From: an uncultured Acetatifactor sp.
GTDB lineage: Bacteria > Bacillota > Clostridia > Lachnospirales > Lachnospiraceae
Assembly (NCBI GenBank): GCA_910577235.1
Contig: CAJTMX010000007.1
Coordinates: forward strand, 92,172 to 134,632
DNA: 42,461 nucleotides
Direction of reading: 5' to 3'
Each line of letters opens with the position of its first letter. The stretch's first letter is position 1. The position numbers were made by a program, and so were the translations under genes. This document shows positions 1-7,926 of the stretch, one piece after another. Under the pieces are notes generated by a model that saw only the letters and a list, made by a program, of their open reading frames with translations, searched no databases and was not told where the DNA came from.

Positions 1-145
1 TCTCTGAATCATCCCGGGAAATGTCTTCTGCATATATATCATCCGGTTCATCGTAGGGATTTTCTTCTGCGGGTACCAGGTCCAGATCTATGATCTCTAT
101 ATTGGGAATATTGGATTTTCTGTGTGGTGTATTTTCTTGACGCAT
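1..145 (-). CDS. N-terminus of an acidic protein, truncated by the window edge
   Basis: Reading the minus strand from an ATG at 145-143 gives an open frame of 48 codons that runs off the left edge without a stop. It begins MRQENTPHRKSNIPNIEIID and becomes rich in Asp and Glu. A GAGG-containing ribosome site lies just upstream of the ATG. The acidic, charged N-terminus recalls the cytoplasmic tail of the adjacent divergent GH25 protein, so it may also be a membrane protein with an acidic cytoplasmic leader. That is inference, since no membrane segment is within view and no family can be assigned. Confidence 0.55.
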   Translation of the reverse strand, partial: MRQENTPHRKSNIPNIEIIDLDLVPAEENPYDEPDDIYAEDISRDDSE

Positions 146-279
146 GGTATACCTCGCTTTCTGTCTCCTATTCTACTATCATCTTTGCTAATTGTCCATA
201 TTGAAATAAAATTAGGGAAAGACCGGATTATGCCTTATTTTGCGGAGAAATTAATATTTTATGAATATGTTTTTCCCCC

Positions 280-309
280 TTGCGGCAATATGGGGTTCAA
301 TGTTATACT
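280..309 (+). promoter_or_regulatory. Sigma-A type promoter for the GH25-MBOAT-SGNH operon
   Basis: TTGCGG at 280-285, an 18-bp spacer, then TATACT at 304-309 preceded by TG at 301-302, giving an extended -10. It sits about 60 bp before the GH25 start, within the divergent intergenic region. The rest of 146-372 shows no further clear element except the hairpin at 344-357. Confidence 0.5.
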
Positions 310-343
310 GTACAACAGAAAATGCCCTGATAGTAAGGCCACG

Positions 344-367
344 CCTGCATTAGCGGGTAGATGGGAG
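344..367 (+). promoter_or_regulatory. Hairpin abutting the ribosome site (copy 1 of 3)
   Basis: CCTGC at 344-348 can pair with GCGGG at 353-357 around an ATTA loop. It is followed almost directly by AGATGGGAG (359-367), which holds the Shine-Dalgarno sequence of the GH25 gene. The same arrangement recurs before the next two genes at 3584 and 5138. It also supports the ATG at 373 rather than 361 as start, because GGGAG is five bases before 373. Confidence 0.45.
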
Positions 368-372
368 CTGAC

Positions 373-3300
373 ATGAGAAAACCGATGGGACGCTTTGGCA
401 GACCAATGAAAACAACGGAAGAGATCATAGAGGAATTTCAACATGAATTGGATGACCTGGAGTATGAGGAATATGGCGGTGAAACCTACGACGGTGAGCC
501 GATAGATAAATACGGAGAAGACTATTACGGTGATGGGGAATTTGAATGTGAAGAACTGGACGAGTACGAAGAACCGGAAGAGAACTGCGAACTAGAGGAG
601 TACGAAGAGTTAGAAGAGTGCGAGGAACCAGAGGAGTACGAGGAGTTAGAAGAGTTCGAGGAACTAGAGGAGTACGAAGAGTTAGAAGAGTACGAGGAAC
701 CAGAGGAGTACGAAGAGTTAGAAGAGTACGAGGAATCCGAGGAGTACGAAGAGCCGGAAGAGAACTGCGAATTAGAGGAGTACGAAGAGTTAGAAGAGTA
801 CGAGGAAGCGGGGGAGTACGAAGAGTTAGAAGAGTACGAGGAACCAGAGGAGTACGAAGAGTTAGAAGAATATGAGGAACCAGAGGAGTATGAGGAGCCG
901 GAAGAGTACGGTGAACCGGAGGAGTACGAAGAGTTAGAAGAGTACGAGGAACCAGAGGAGTATGAGGAGCCGGAAGAGTACAGCGAAGCGGAGGAGTACG
1001 AAGAGTTAGAAGAGTACGAAGAATCAGAGGAGTATGAAGAGCCGGAAGAGTATGGCGGATCAGAACAGTACGAAGAGCCGGAGTTAACCATATCTTCGCG
1101 GAATAAGAGCAGGTGGGAATATACGGACGATACGGATGAAACGGGTGGCCGAATTCTGGATAAGTTAATTTTGATTGTCGGGGCTGCCGTTTTGCTGATG
1201 GCACTGATCACAGGTGGGGTCTACATAGGCATGAGGTTTCGCGGTTCCCATCAGCAACCTTATCAGGAAGCCGGCGCGCAACTGGCGGATGTAGATCTGA
1301 TAGGAGGTCAGGGACTGGCGGCCATAGCCAGTGCCCGGCAGACGCTTATTGCCATGCAGATCGCTCAGGCAACTCCTGAGCCTGTACCCACTCAGCCGCC
1401 GGAGATCTATGACGAGCAGGATTACCGGCCGGATATCGATGTACAGATGAATTTCAGCTCCATTGAAAAGGACTTGAAGATTAAGTTTGTGAACAAGGAG
1501 ACGGGCAAATTGATCAGCAATGTGCCCTTTAGTATTACGATCACAGATCCTGACGGTTCTACGGTCATGTGGTCGGATGACGACATGGACGGCATTATCT
1601 ATAAAAAGAATCTGACCCCCGGACAGTACAGATTGGCGATGAATTCTCTAGCGGATGATAAATATAAAAGTTACGGCCTGGTAACAGCAGAGCAGAAGAC
1701 GGAAGTTAAGAAAGAGATAGAATATAAAAAGGTCGATGTGTCAGATGAAGTTAAGACAGAGTCCCAGATAAACGTGGAAAAGGAAGATACTAAGATCAAT
1801 CAGACTGTTGTGGAGAATTATCTTCAGGATACGGTGGTCTGGGTGGAAAGTACCAATACGATGATCACCTATACGGAGGTGGAAAAGAGTAATATCCCCG
1901 ATCCGTCGACTCTGGCTATGGGCGGCAGCTTTGCCCGGCTATCCAAAACTTTGTCCGAACCCCCCGCAGAGTTTACTACAGCCCCTGAGGGCACTCCGGC
2001 AACCGATCCGACCACGGAATCTCCGATAGATCCTCCCACGCCTGCCCCTACGGCCGAGCCAGCAGCTCCTTCGACACCTGCCCCTACGGCCGAGCCAGCG
2101 GTTCCTTCTACGCCTGCCCCTACGGCCGGACCAACGGCACCTCCCACACCCGAACCTGCGGCGTCGCCTACGCCAATGCCGGTATATGTGGGCGGGATTG
2201 ATCCTGTCAGTAAAACTCTGCGGGTGGGAGAAAGCTTTAGCCTCAGTGCTTCCTGCGAAGGTGTGACGATTCAAAGCATTATCTGGAGCAGCAATAATCC
2301 GGGGGCGGTCACAGTGGATGGCAACGGTACCGTGACGGCTGTGGCGTTCACACAACAGCCGGTACTGATTACTTATGTTGCCAGCGGCGCGGATGCCGCG
2401 GGTAATGCGGTGGCAGGTTTGACGGCGTCTTGCAGCGTGACGGTCACGGCGGCCAGGAACTTAAAACTGGATAAGGCAACCGAGCTGGTCTATACGGGCG
2501 CAGCCGTAAATCTAACCGCCATTTTGGAAAACGGTCTGGACACGGATGTTCTCACCGTGGAGTCCTCCGACGCCAATGTGGCAAAAGCCGAGATATCCGG
2601 CAGAATCGTGACTGTCACCGGTGTTGGGGCCGGAACAGCCAATATCACTGTAAAATATACGGAAAACAACAATGTGATCTCTGCGGTATGTACGGTCACG
2701 GTAAAGCAGAATCCCCAGGACAACCGGACATCATTGCTGAAGGACAGGGACGGCAACGAAGTGTATGTACTTGAGAACAATAACTACCGTCAGGCATACT
2801 ATGCGGATTACTACATCTTTGATAAGTTCTATAAAAAGGGAGATGCTAAATATACCGGTTGGCAGACTATTAACGGCGCGGTAAAATATTTTGACATCAA
2901 TGGGAACGCAGTGACCGGCGAGCAGGTTATACAGGGAGTAAAGTACAATTTTGCCAGTGACGGATCTCTGATCACCGGCGCGGGAATCATGGGAATAGAT
3001 GTATCCAAATATAACGGTGTGATCGACTGGAACGCGGTAAAGAACTCCGGCGTTTCTTATGTAATTATACGCTGCGGATATCGCGGCTCCTCTCTGGGAG
3101 GACTGATAGTAGATCCTATGTTCCACAGCAATATCAAGGGGGCTACGGACGCGGGTCTGAAAGTGGGTGTGTATTTCTTTACTCAGGCAGTGGACCGGGT
3201 GGAGGCTGTAGAGGAAGCATCCATGGTCATTGACCTGATCAAGAATTACCGTATATCTTACCCTGTATTTTTGGATGTGGAGGCCAGCGGCGGCAGGGCT

Positions 3301-3576
3301 GACGGCATCAGTAAGGAAACCCGCACGGAGGTGTGTATCGCTTTCTGCCAGACCATACAGAATGCGGGATACACGGCAGGCATCTATGCCAACAAAACCT
3401 GGCTGACCGAGAAACTCGACCCCGGCCAGTTGGGCGGTTACAAGATATGGCTTGCCCAATATGCCTCCGCTCCCACTTACAATGGCCGGTATGAGATGTG
3501 GCAGTACAAATCTACCGGCAGGGTCAGCGGCATCAGCGGCGATGTGGACTTAAATCTCAGCTATCTGGGATATTGA
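373..3576 (+). CDS. Membrane-anchored GH25 muramidase with Glu-rich cytoplasmic tail
   Basis: A protein of 1067 residues starting at ATG 373 (GGGAG five bases upstream). Order: basic N-terminus; a Glu-rich repeat of EEY, EEL and EEP triads at about residues 56-237; one membrane span at about 260-286; a beta-type domain (about 355-450) also found in the GH25 protein at 8786; a Pro/Thr linker with three 12-residue repeats; two bacterial Ig-like (Big2) domains; one cell-wall/choline-binding-like repeat (GWQTINGAVKYF); and a C-terminal GH25 domain from about residue 870 (GIDVSKYNG, then FLDVEA carrying the DxE acids). GH25 enzymes cut the MurNAc-GlcNAc bond of peptidoglycan. The topology puts the catalytic domain outside and the acidic tail inside. 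It is first in an operon with an MBOAT and an SGNH protein. The muramidase call is firm; the role of the tail is unknown. Confidence 0.85.
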   Translation: MRKPMGRFGRPMKTTEEIIEEFQHELDDLEYEEYGGETYDGEPIDKYGEDYYGDGEFECEELDEYEEPEENCELEEYEELEECEEPEEYEELEEFEELEEYEELEEYEEPEEYEELEEYEESEEYEEPEENCELEEYEELEEYEEAGEYEELEEYEEPEEYEELEEYEEPEEYEEPEEYGEPEEYEELEEYEEPEEYEEPEEYSEAEEYEELEEYEESEEYEEPEEYGGSEQYEEPELTISSRNKSRWEYTDDTDETGGRILDKLILIVGAAVLLMALITGGVYIGMRFRGSHQQPYQEAGAQLADVDLIGGQGLAAIASARQTLIAMQIAQATPEPVPTQPPEIYDEQDYRPDIDVQMNFSSIEKDLKIKFVNKETGKLISNVPFSITITDPDGSTVMWSDDDMDGIIYKKNLTPGQYRLAMNSLADDKYKSYGLVTAEQKTEVKKEIEYKKVDVSDEVKTESQINVEKEDTKINQTVVENYLQDTVVWVESTNTMITYTEVEKSNIPDPSTLAMGGSFARLSKTLSEPPAEFTTAPEGTPATDPTTESPIDPPTPAPTAEPAAPSTPAPTAEPAVPSTPAPTAGPTAPPTPEPAASPTPMPVYVGGIDPVSKTLRVGESFSLSASCEGVTIQSIIWSSNNPGAVTVDGNGTVTAVAFTQQPVLITYVASGADAAGNAVAGLTASCSVTVTAARNLKLDKATELVYTGAAVNLTAILENGLDTDVLTVESSDANVAKAEISGRIVTVTGVGAGTANITVKYTENNNVISAVCTVTVKQNPQDNRTSLLKDRDGNEVYVLENNNYRQAYYADYYIFDKFYKKGDAKYTGWQTINGAVKYFDINGNAVTGEQVIQGVKYNFASDGSLITGAGIMGIDVSKYNGVIDWNAVKNSGVSYVIIRCGYRGSSLGGLIVDPMFHSNIKGATDAGLKVGVYFFTQAVDRVEAVEEASMVIDLIKNYRISYPVFLDVEASGGRADGISKETRTEVCIAFCQTIQNAGYTAGIYANKTWLTEKLDPGQLGGYKIWLAQYASAPTYNGRYEMWQYKSTGRVSGISGDVDLNLSYLGY
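541..1085 (+). repeat. Coding tandem repeat of Glu-Glu-X triads
   Basis: Nearly pure-purine DNA built from 9-base units encoding EEY, EEL and EEP, often grouped as the 12-residue block EEYEELEEYEEP. It has scattered variants such as EENCEL, EEYGEP and EEYSEA. About two of every three residues are Glu. All units stay in frame in the cytoplasmic part of the GH25 protein. Copy number is likely to vary between strains by slippage (inference). Confidence 0.9.
2041..2148 (+). repeat. Three 36-bp repeats encoding a Pro/Thr/Ala linker
   Basis: Units at 2041-2076, 2077-2112 and 2113-2148 each begin CCTGCCCCTACGGCCG and encode variants of PAPTAEPAAPST. They form an extended, wall-spanning linker between the membrane-proximal domain and the Ig-like domains of the GH25 protein. 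Confidence 0.85.
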
Positions 3577-3583
3577 TTTACAT

Positions 3584-3608
3584 GCCTGCACCGGCGGGCA
3601 GATGGGAG
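3584..3608 (+). promoter_or_regulatory. Hairpin abutting the ribosome site (copy 2 of 3)
   Basis: GCCTGC at 3584-3589 pairs with GCGGGC at 3594-3599 around ACCG. It is followed at once by AGATGGGAG (3600-3608), the ribosome site of the MBOAT gene. GGGAG is five bases before ATG 3614, the same geometry as copy 1. Confidence 0.5.
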
Positions 3609-3613
3609 ATAAG

Positions 3614-5098
3614 ATGCTATTTAATTCGGCTGATTTTATGATTTTTTTCCCGATTGTGGTTTTGATATATTTTGTTGTACCCAAAAAGATCAGATATATC
3701 TGGCTGTTAATAGCCAGCTATTACTTCTATATGTCGTGGAATGTGAAGTACGCACTGCTGATGGTGGCGTCCACGGGTATAACCTGGCTGGGAGCCCTGC
3801 TTGTGGAGAGACAGAAGGGGGCAGGAAGGCGGAAACTGCTGTTGACAGGCACTTTGCTGGGCAATTTGTCTATCCTGTTCTTTTTCAAATACTTTGGTTT
3901 TTTTTGGAGCAATCTTGCCAGGGTGCTTGGCATATTTCACATCCAACTGGCAGGAAACCCTTTTAGTTTTCTGCTGCCGGTGGGCATATCCTTTTACACC
4001 TTCCAGACGCTTGGCTATGTGATTGACGTGTACCGCGGCAATATTGAAACCGAGAAAAATCCGTTGCGGTATGCGCTGTTTGTATCCTTTTTTCCTCAGC
4101 TGGTGGCCGGGCCCATCGAACGTTCCGGACGTTTGATGGGGCAACTGCGGGATATACATCGTGCAGCGCTTTGGAATTACGACAGAGTGGCATCGGGACT
4201 GATGCAGATGCTGTGGGGACTGTTTCAGAAGATGGTGATTGCCGACAGGCTCTCTATCTTTGTGGATGCGGTGTTTAAATATCCGCAGGCGATGGGGACT
4301 GTGGAGACGGTTCTTGGAGCGGCGGCCTTTTCGGTGCAGATATATTGTGATTTCGCTGGATATTCCTGCATTGCCATTGGGGCTGCCAGAGTGATGGGGA
4401 TTGAACTGATGGAAAATTTCAATACCCCGTATTTTGCCTGCAATATCGCGGATTTTTGGCGCAGATGGCATATCTCCCTAAGCACCTGGCTGCGGGACTA
4501 TCTGTATATTCCTCTGGGAGGCAGCCGCTGTGGCCGCATAAAAAAGTATTGTAATCTTATGATTACTTTTCTCTTTAGCGGATTGTGGCACGGTGCCTCC
4601 TGGACTTATGTAATATGGGGAGGACTTCATGGATTGTACCAGATACTGGGGGACCTGCTGCGCCCTGTCAGGCAGTGGATCATAGAGAAATGCGGGATAA
4701 AGACGCAGGTGATCAGTTACCGGGTGGGGCAGATGCTGGTGGTTTTTGCTCTGACCGGATTCGCATGGATTTTTTTTCGGGCAGAGTCGGTCCGGCAGGC
4801 GGGATATTATGTGAAACAGATGTTTACACATTGGAATCCGTGGGTCTTGTTTGACGGCACAATTTACGGTTATGGGCTGGACCAGAGGGAAACGCATATT
4901 TTGTTGGTGGCTTTGTTGGCGCTGTTGCTGGTGGATCTTCTTCAGTATTTCAAAAAGATGGAGTTGGGGCGGTTTCTGCTCGAACAGAATCTGTGGTTTC
5001 GCTGGAGCGTTTTGATCCTGTTGGTAATCGGTGTGCTGGTGTACGGTGAATATGGGATAAAGTTCAGCTCCGGACAATTTATATATTTTGCTTTTTAG
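3614..5098 (+). CDS. MBOAT family membrane O-acyltransferase
   Basis: 494 residues from ATG 3614; this start gives the typical MBOAT opening MLFNSADFMIFFP. Many hydrophobic spans are evident. The conserved stretch WRRWHISLSTWLRDYLYIPL is followed by the signature LWHGASW with the family's catalytic-type His at residue 326. It belongs to the AlgI/PatA/DltB-like group, which passes acyl groups across the membrane to an extracellular SGNH partner. The next gene encodes such a partner, and no carrier protein or activating enzyme is adjacent. The likeliest role is therefore O-acetylation of a wall or capsular polymer (inference). It sits 37 bases after the GH25 gene in one operon. Family certain, acceptor unknown. 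Confidence 0.88.
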   Translation: MLFNSADFMIFFPIVVLIYFVVPKKIRYIWLLIASYYFYMSWNVKYALLMVASTGITWLGALLVERQKGAGRRKLLLTGTLLGNLSILFFFKYFGFFWSNLARVLGIFHIQLAGNPFSFLLPVGISFYTFQTLGYVIDVYRGNIETEKNPLRYALFVSFFPQLVAGPIERSGRLMGQLRDIHRAALWNYDRVASGLMQMLWGLFQKMVIADRLSIFVDAVFKYPQAMGTVETVLGAAAFSVQIYCDFAGYSCIAIGAARVMGIELMENFNTPYFACNIADFWRRWHISLSTWLRDYLYIPLGGSRCGRIKKYCNLMITFLFSGLWHGASWTYVIWGGLHGLYQILGDLLRPVRQWIIEKCGIKTQVISYRVGQMLVVFALTGFAWIFFRAESVRQAGYYVKQMFTHWNPWVLFDGTIYGYGLDQRETHILLVALLALLLVDLLQYFKKMELGRFLLEQNLWFRWSVLILLVIGVLVYGEYGIKFSSGQFIYFAF

Positions 5099-5137
5099 GG
5101 CCCGGATAATCCGCGAGTTGCCGCAAGCGAAGATTAT

Positions 5138-5162
5138 GCCCGCCATAACGGGCAGATTGGAG
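5138..5162 (+). promoter_or_regulatory. Hairpin abutting the ribosome site (copy 3 of 3)
   Basis: GCCCG at 5138-5142 pairs with CGGGC at 5149-5153 around CCATAA. AGATTGGAG follows (5154-5162) and serves the SGNH gene. Stem position and the AGATnGGAG sequence match copies 1 and 2, although the stem bases differ. Confidence 0.45.
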
Positions 5163-5166
5163 TATC

Positions 5167-6579
5167 GTGAAAATGAAAAAAGTGATAAGAGGCACGGTTT
5201 TTGTACTGTTGCTAAGTCTTATACTGAGACATATCTACTCTGTGCTGTCCTGGAAGGATACGGCAGGAGGTTATCTGTCATCCGTACAACAGCTGTATCA
5301 CACGCCAAAGAATACCATAGATGTGGTGTTTTCCGGCAGCAGTCACTGTTATTGTAGCGTGTATCCCGAATATTTGTGGAGAGACTACGGTTATGCCACA
5401 TTTGATATGGCGGTTTCCGGACAGGATAAATCCGCCAATTATTACGCGCTGTTGGAACTGTTAAAGACACAGCGTCCCAAGGCGATATTTGTTGAGGCGT
5501 ACGCTCTGCTGTATGACGGATATTCCCAGGAAGGTAACTCATACCGCAATCTGCTGTCTATGAAAAATTCTGTTAATAACTTCAGACTGGTGCGGGAAAC
5601 AGTCGACAAAGAGAGACAGTCGGACTATCTGCTGCGCTGGCCGATAGTTCATACGCGCTATGCGGAACTGACCCGGTACGACTTCGTACAGTATGCTCCC
5701 AGCGAATATGGACGGGGGGCCAACTGGGAGTGGAGACAGGGAGCCGGCGCCTGGCCTGACGCGGCAAAAAGCTGTACGGCCACTGCGCCTCTGAGCGAGG
5801 AAAATCTGCGGTGGCTGGACAGGCTGCTGGCTCTGGGAGACAGAGAGGGTATAGATATTGTCTTTTACGTCGCCCCTATGCAGGTTTACGATGCGGAGCA
5901 GGCTGTTTATAACAGCGCGGCTGAATATGTGACGGCCGCCGGGGCAAGTTGGATTGATTTTAACAAGTTGTACGACGAGATCGGGATTGCGCCGGAATCA
6001 GATTTTGTGGACGCGTATCACTGCAATGCATACGGCGCGGAAAAAGTTACCGCTTATTTGGGCAGATATCTGCAGGAGAATTACTGCTTGGAGGATCACA
6101 GGGGGGAAACGGCCTACACGGATTGGGATCAAAGCTTACAGCTGTATGAGCATTATGAGACTGCTCAGGGATTGGACCAACTGGACCTGGAAAGTTTTCT
6201 GCACAGGGCGGCCGAACTTGAGGGGGTGAAACTCATTCTGGCTCTGGAGGGAGACTTCGCAAACTCCACACTCCCCCTGTCTCAGTATGCCGCATGGCTG
6301 GGAGTTCCCCAGGAGCAATGCGATGAAGGCGGTAAATGGGTGATCAGTGGAGGGCAGGTGGAGGCCTCTTTGGATAACACATCTACAGAGGTCGTCTGTG
6401 TTGAACTTAGTGCGCAGGATTACGTTATTTTTGACAATGTGTCTTTGAAAACAGGGGAACCGGCAACCAATAATATCAGGATTAACGGGGAATATTATGG
6501 AAAAGCATTGAACGGCATGACGGTAATTGTTTATGACCCCATGCGGGAAATGATCATAAGCGCCAAGGGGATTGCCTGA
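5167..6579 (+). CDS. SGNH/GDSL-type acyltransferase partner of the MBOAT protein
   Basis: 470 residues from GTG 5167 (GGAG four bases upstream); ATG 5173 two codons on is equally possible. A single N-terminal membrane span (VFVLLLSLIL) places the rest outside. Block I reads FSGSSHCY, with candidate nucleophile Ser59 in the GSS triplet. The distal catalytic pair is D282-A-Y-H285, a DxxH motif, followed by NAYGAEKV. The layout resembles AlgJ/AlgX and DltD-like proteins that finish acyl transfer begun by an MBOAT protein. After about residue 310 comes a C-terminal extension of beta-rich appearance that I do not recognise and that could bind the acceptor sugar. The gene directly follows the MBOAT gene. 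Acetyl transfer is inferred, not shown. Confidence 0.75.
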   Translation: MKMKKVIRGTVFVLLLSLILRHIYSVLSWKDTAGGYLSSVQQLYHTPKNTIDVVFSGSSHCYCSVYPEYLWRDYGYATFDMAVSGQDKSANYYALLELLKTQRPKAIFVEAYALLYDGYSQEGNSYRNLLSMKNSVNNFRLVRETVDKERQSDYLLRWPIVHTRYAELTRYDFVQYAPSEYGRGANWEWRQGAGAWPDAAKSCTATAPLSEENLRWLDRLLALGDREGIDIVFYVAPMQVYDAEQAVYNSAAEYVTAAGASWIDFNKLYDEIGIAPESDFVDAYHCNAYGAEKVTAYLGRYLQENYCLEDHRGETAYTDWDQSLQLYEHYETAQGLDQLDLESFLHRAAELEGVKLILALEGDFANSTLPLSQYAAWLGVPQEQCDEGGKWVISGGQVEASLDNTSTEVVCVELSAQDYVIFDNVSLKTGEPATNNIRINGEYYGKALNGMTVIVYDPMREMIISAKGIA

Positions 6580-6610
6580 GGCGTGCGATGTGGTTCTTTT
6601 GCCGACACAG

Positions 6611-6639
6611 TTGTACAAACTGGAAAAGTATGCTATAAT
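6611..6639 (+). promoter_or_regulatory. Strong sigma-A promoter for the rfb operon
   Basis: TTGTAC at 6611-6616, a 17-bp spacer, then TATAAT at 6634-6639 with TG at 6631-6632 (extended -10). Transcription would start near 6646, giving a leader of about 110 bases before rfbB. That leader contains the element at 6663-6724. Confidence 0.7.
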
Positions 6640-6662
6640 TGGATAATTATTTATGCAGGCGA

Positions 6663-6724
6663 TTGCGGAACCATCTCCCCTGGTGGCGGAGCCGGTCAAA
6701 ATAGACAAAAACGTGGTTATGCAA
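6663..6724 (+). promoter_or_regulatory. Structured leader element (copy 1) before rfbB
   Basis: This contains an exact 27-bp match (6687-6713) to 27060-27086, core GGTCAAAATAGAC. CTCC at 6675-6678 can pair with GGAG at 6688-6691 across a 9-base loop. GTC and GAC inside the core can form a short second stem. 6663-6673 can pair with 6714-6724 (one mismatch, one wobble), enclosing the whole. It matches no riboswitch class I recognise. The function, whether a cis-regulatory RNA, a protein site or a dispersed repeat, is not known. Confidence 0.5.
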
Positions 6725-6758
6725 TTACCTATTATTTAGGGAGAGAAAGGATAGGATC

Positions 6759-7841
6759 ATGAGAACGTATTTAGTAACAGGAGGTGCCGGATTTATAGGG
6801 TCCAACTATATTCATTACATGTTTAAGAAATATGACAATGCAATACGCATTATCAATGTGGATGTTCTGACCTACGCCGGTAATCTGGAGAATCTGAAAG
6901 ATCTGGAGGAGCGGGACAACTATACCTTTGTTAAGGCGGACATCTGTGACAGGGAGGCCATTCGCAGGATCTTTGCGGAGAACGATATCGACAGAGTGGT
7001 GCACTTTGCCGCCGAGAGCCATGTGGACCGCAGTATCCGCAATCCGGAGGTCTTTGTTCAGACCAATGTGCTGGGCACGGCGGTTATGCTGAACTGTGCC
7101 AAGGAGGCGTGGGAGCAGCCCGACGGAAGTTTCAAGGAGGGGAAGAAGTTCCTGCATGTGTCTACGGATGAGGTATATGGCTCTCTGCCGGACGATGAAA
7201 ACGCCTTTTTCTATGAGACGACCCCCTATGATCCTCACAGTCCCTACTCGGCCAGCAAGGCCAGTTCGGATATGCTGGTGAAGTCCTATATGGATACTTA
7301 TCATTTTCCGGCCAATATCACCAACTGCTCCAACAATTACGGCCCTTATCAGTTTCCGGAGAAACTGATTCCGCTGATCATCAATAACGCGCTCCAGGGG
7401 AAGAAACTTCCCGTGTATGGAGACGGCAAAAATGTGCGTGACTGGCTGTATGTGGAAGACCACGCCAAGGCCATCGACATGGTGCAGGAGCAGGGCAGAC
7501 TGTTTGAGACCTACAATATCGGCGGCCACAACGAGAAACAGAATATAGAGATCATCCATATCATTATTGAGACTTTGCAGGAGATGCTGCCGGAAGGCGA
7601 TCCCCGCAAGAAGTTGGTAAGTACGGACTTGATCACTTATGTGGAGGACCGAAAGGGACATGACAGGCGATACGCCATCGCACCCGACAAGATCAAAGCC
7701 GAGATCGGCTGGTATCCGGAGACCATGTTCAAGGATGGCATTAAAAAGACCATTGCATGGTTTTTTGAACATGAGGATTGGATGAAGAACGTGACCAGCG
7801 GAGACTACCAGAAGTACTACGCGGAAATGTACGAAAAATAA
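6759..7841 (+). CDS. rfbB: dTDP-glucose 4,6-dehydratase
   Basis: 360 residues, the usual length for RmlB. The N-terminus carries the NAD-binding motif GGAGFIGSNY. The catalytic YxxxK pair of extended short-chain dehydrogenases is Tyr163-Lys167 in PYSASKASSD, and the substrate-side TDE motif is in VSTDEVYGSL. It converts dTDP-glucose to dTDP-4-keto-6-deoxyglucose, the second step towards dTDP-rhamnose, in the cytoplasm. GGGAGAGAAAGGATAGG precedes the ATG. It heads the operon with rfbA and rfbC, driven by the promoter at 6611. Confidence 0.95.
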   Translation: MRTYLVTGGAGFIGSNYIHYMFKKYDNAIRIINVDVLTYAGNLENLKDLEERDNYTFVKADICDREAIRRIFAENDIDRVVHFAAESHVDRSIRNPEVFVQTNVLGTAVMLNCAKEAWEQPDGSFKEGKKFLHVSTDEVYGSLPDDENAFFYETTPYDPHSPYSASKASSDMLVKSYMDTYHFPANITNCSNNYGPYQFPEKLIPLIINNALQGKKLPVYGDGKNVRDWLYVEDHAKAIDMVQEQGRLFETYNIGGHNEKQNIEIIHIIIETLQEMLPEGDPRKKLVSTDLITYVEDRKGHDRRYAIAPDKIKAEIGWYPETMFKDGIKKTIAWFFEHEDWMKNVTSGDYQKYYAEMYEK

Positions 7842-7855
7842 ATGGTTTCGGCCGG

Positions 7856-7887
7856 GGGATTGCCGCACGGGCTGCGGCAATCCCTTT
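7856..7887 (+). terminator. 12-bp hairpin between rfbB and rfbA
   Basis: GGGATTGCCGCA (7856-7867) pairs perfectly with TGCGGCAATCCC (7873-7884) around CGGGC, followed by only three T. The stem is strong but the T run is short. It may be a leaky terminator, a processing site or an mRNA stabiliser rather than a full stop, as the operon clearly continues. Confidence 0.5.
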
Positions 7888-7926
7888 GGCGCGTTTTAAA
7901 TGAACCGGAAATAAGGAGGAAAAAGT

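Noticed and set aside
541..1085. CRISPR-like array
   Set aside because: Units are 9-base coding triads in frame with no unique spacers and no cas genes.
525..1211. Long minus-strand frames rich in Ser/Tyr or Arg/Thr/Leu opposite the GH25 tail
   Set aside because: They are mirror products of the 9-base Glu repeat; no ribosome site or known domain, and the plus-strand frame continues into clear domains.
2731..3459. Long minus-strand frame opposite the GH25 catalytic domain
   Set aside because: Fully antisense to an obvious GH25 domain and without recognisable motifs.
6687..6713. Promoter function for the 27-bp repeat
   Set aside because: TAGACA inside it could mimic a -35, but neither copy has a -10 at matching distance, and copy 1 already lies downstream of a strong promoter.
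6663..6724. Known c-di-GMP, SAM, preQ1, guanidine or cobalamin riboswitch
   Set aside because: The conserved sequence blocks of these classes as I know them are absent; a covariance search would settle it.
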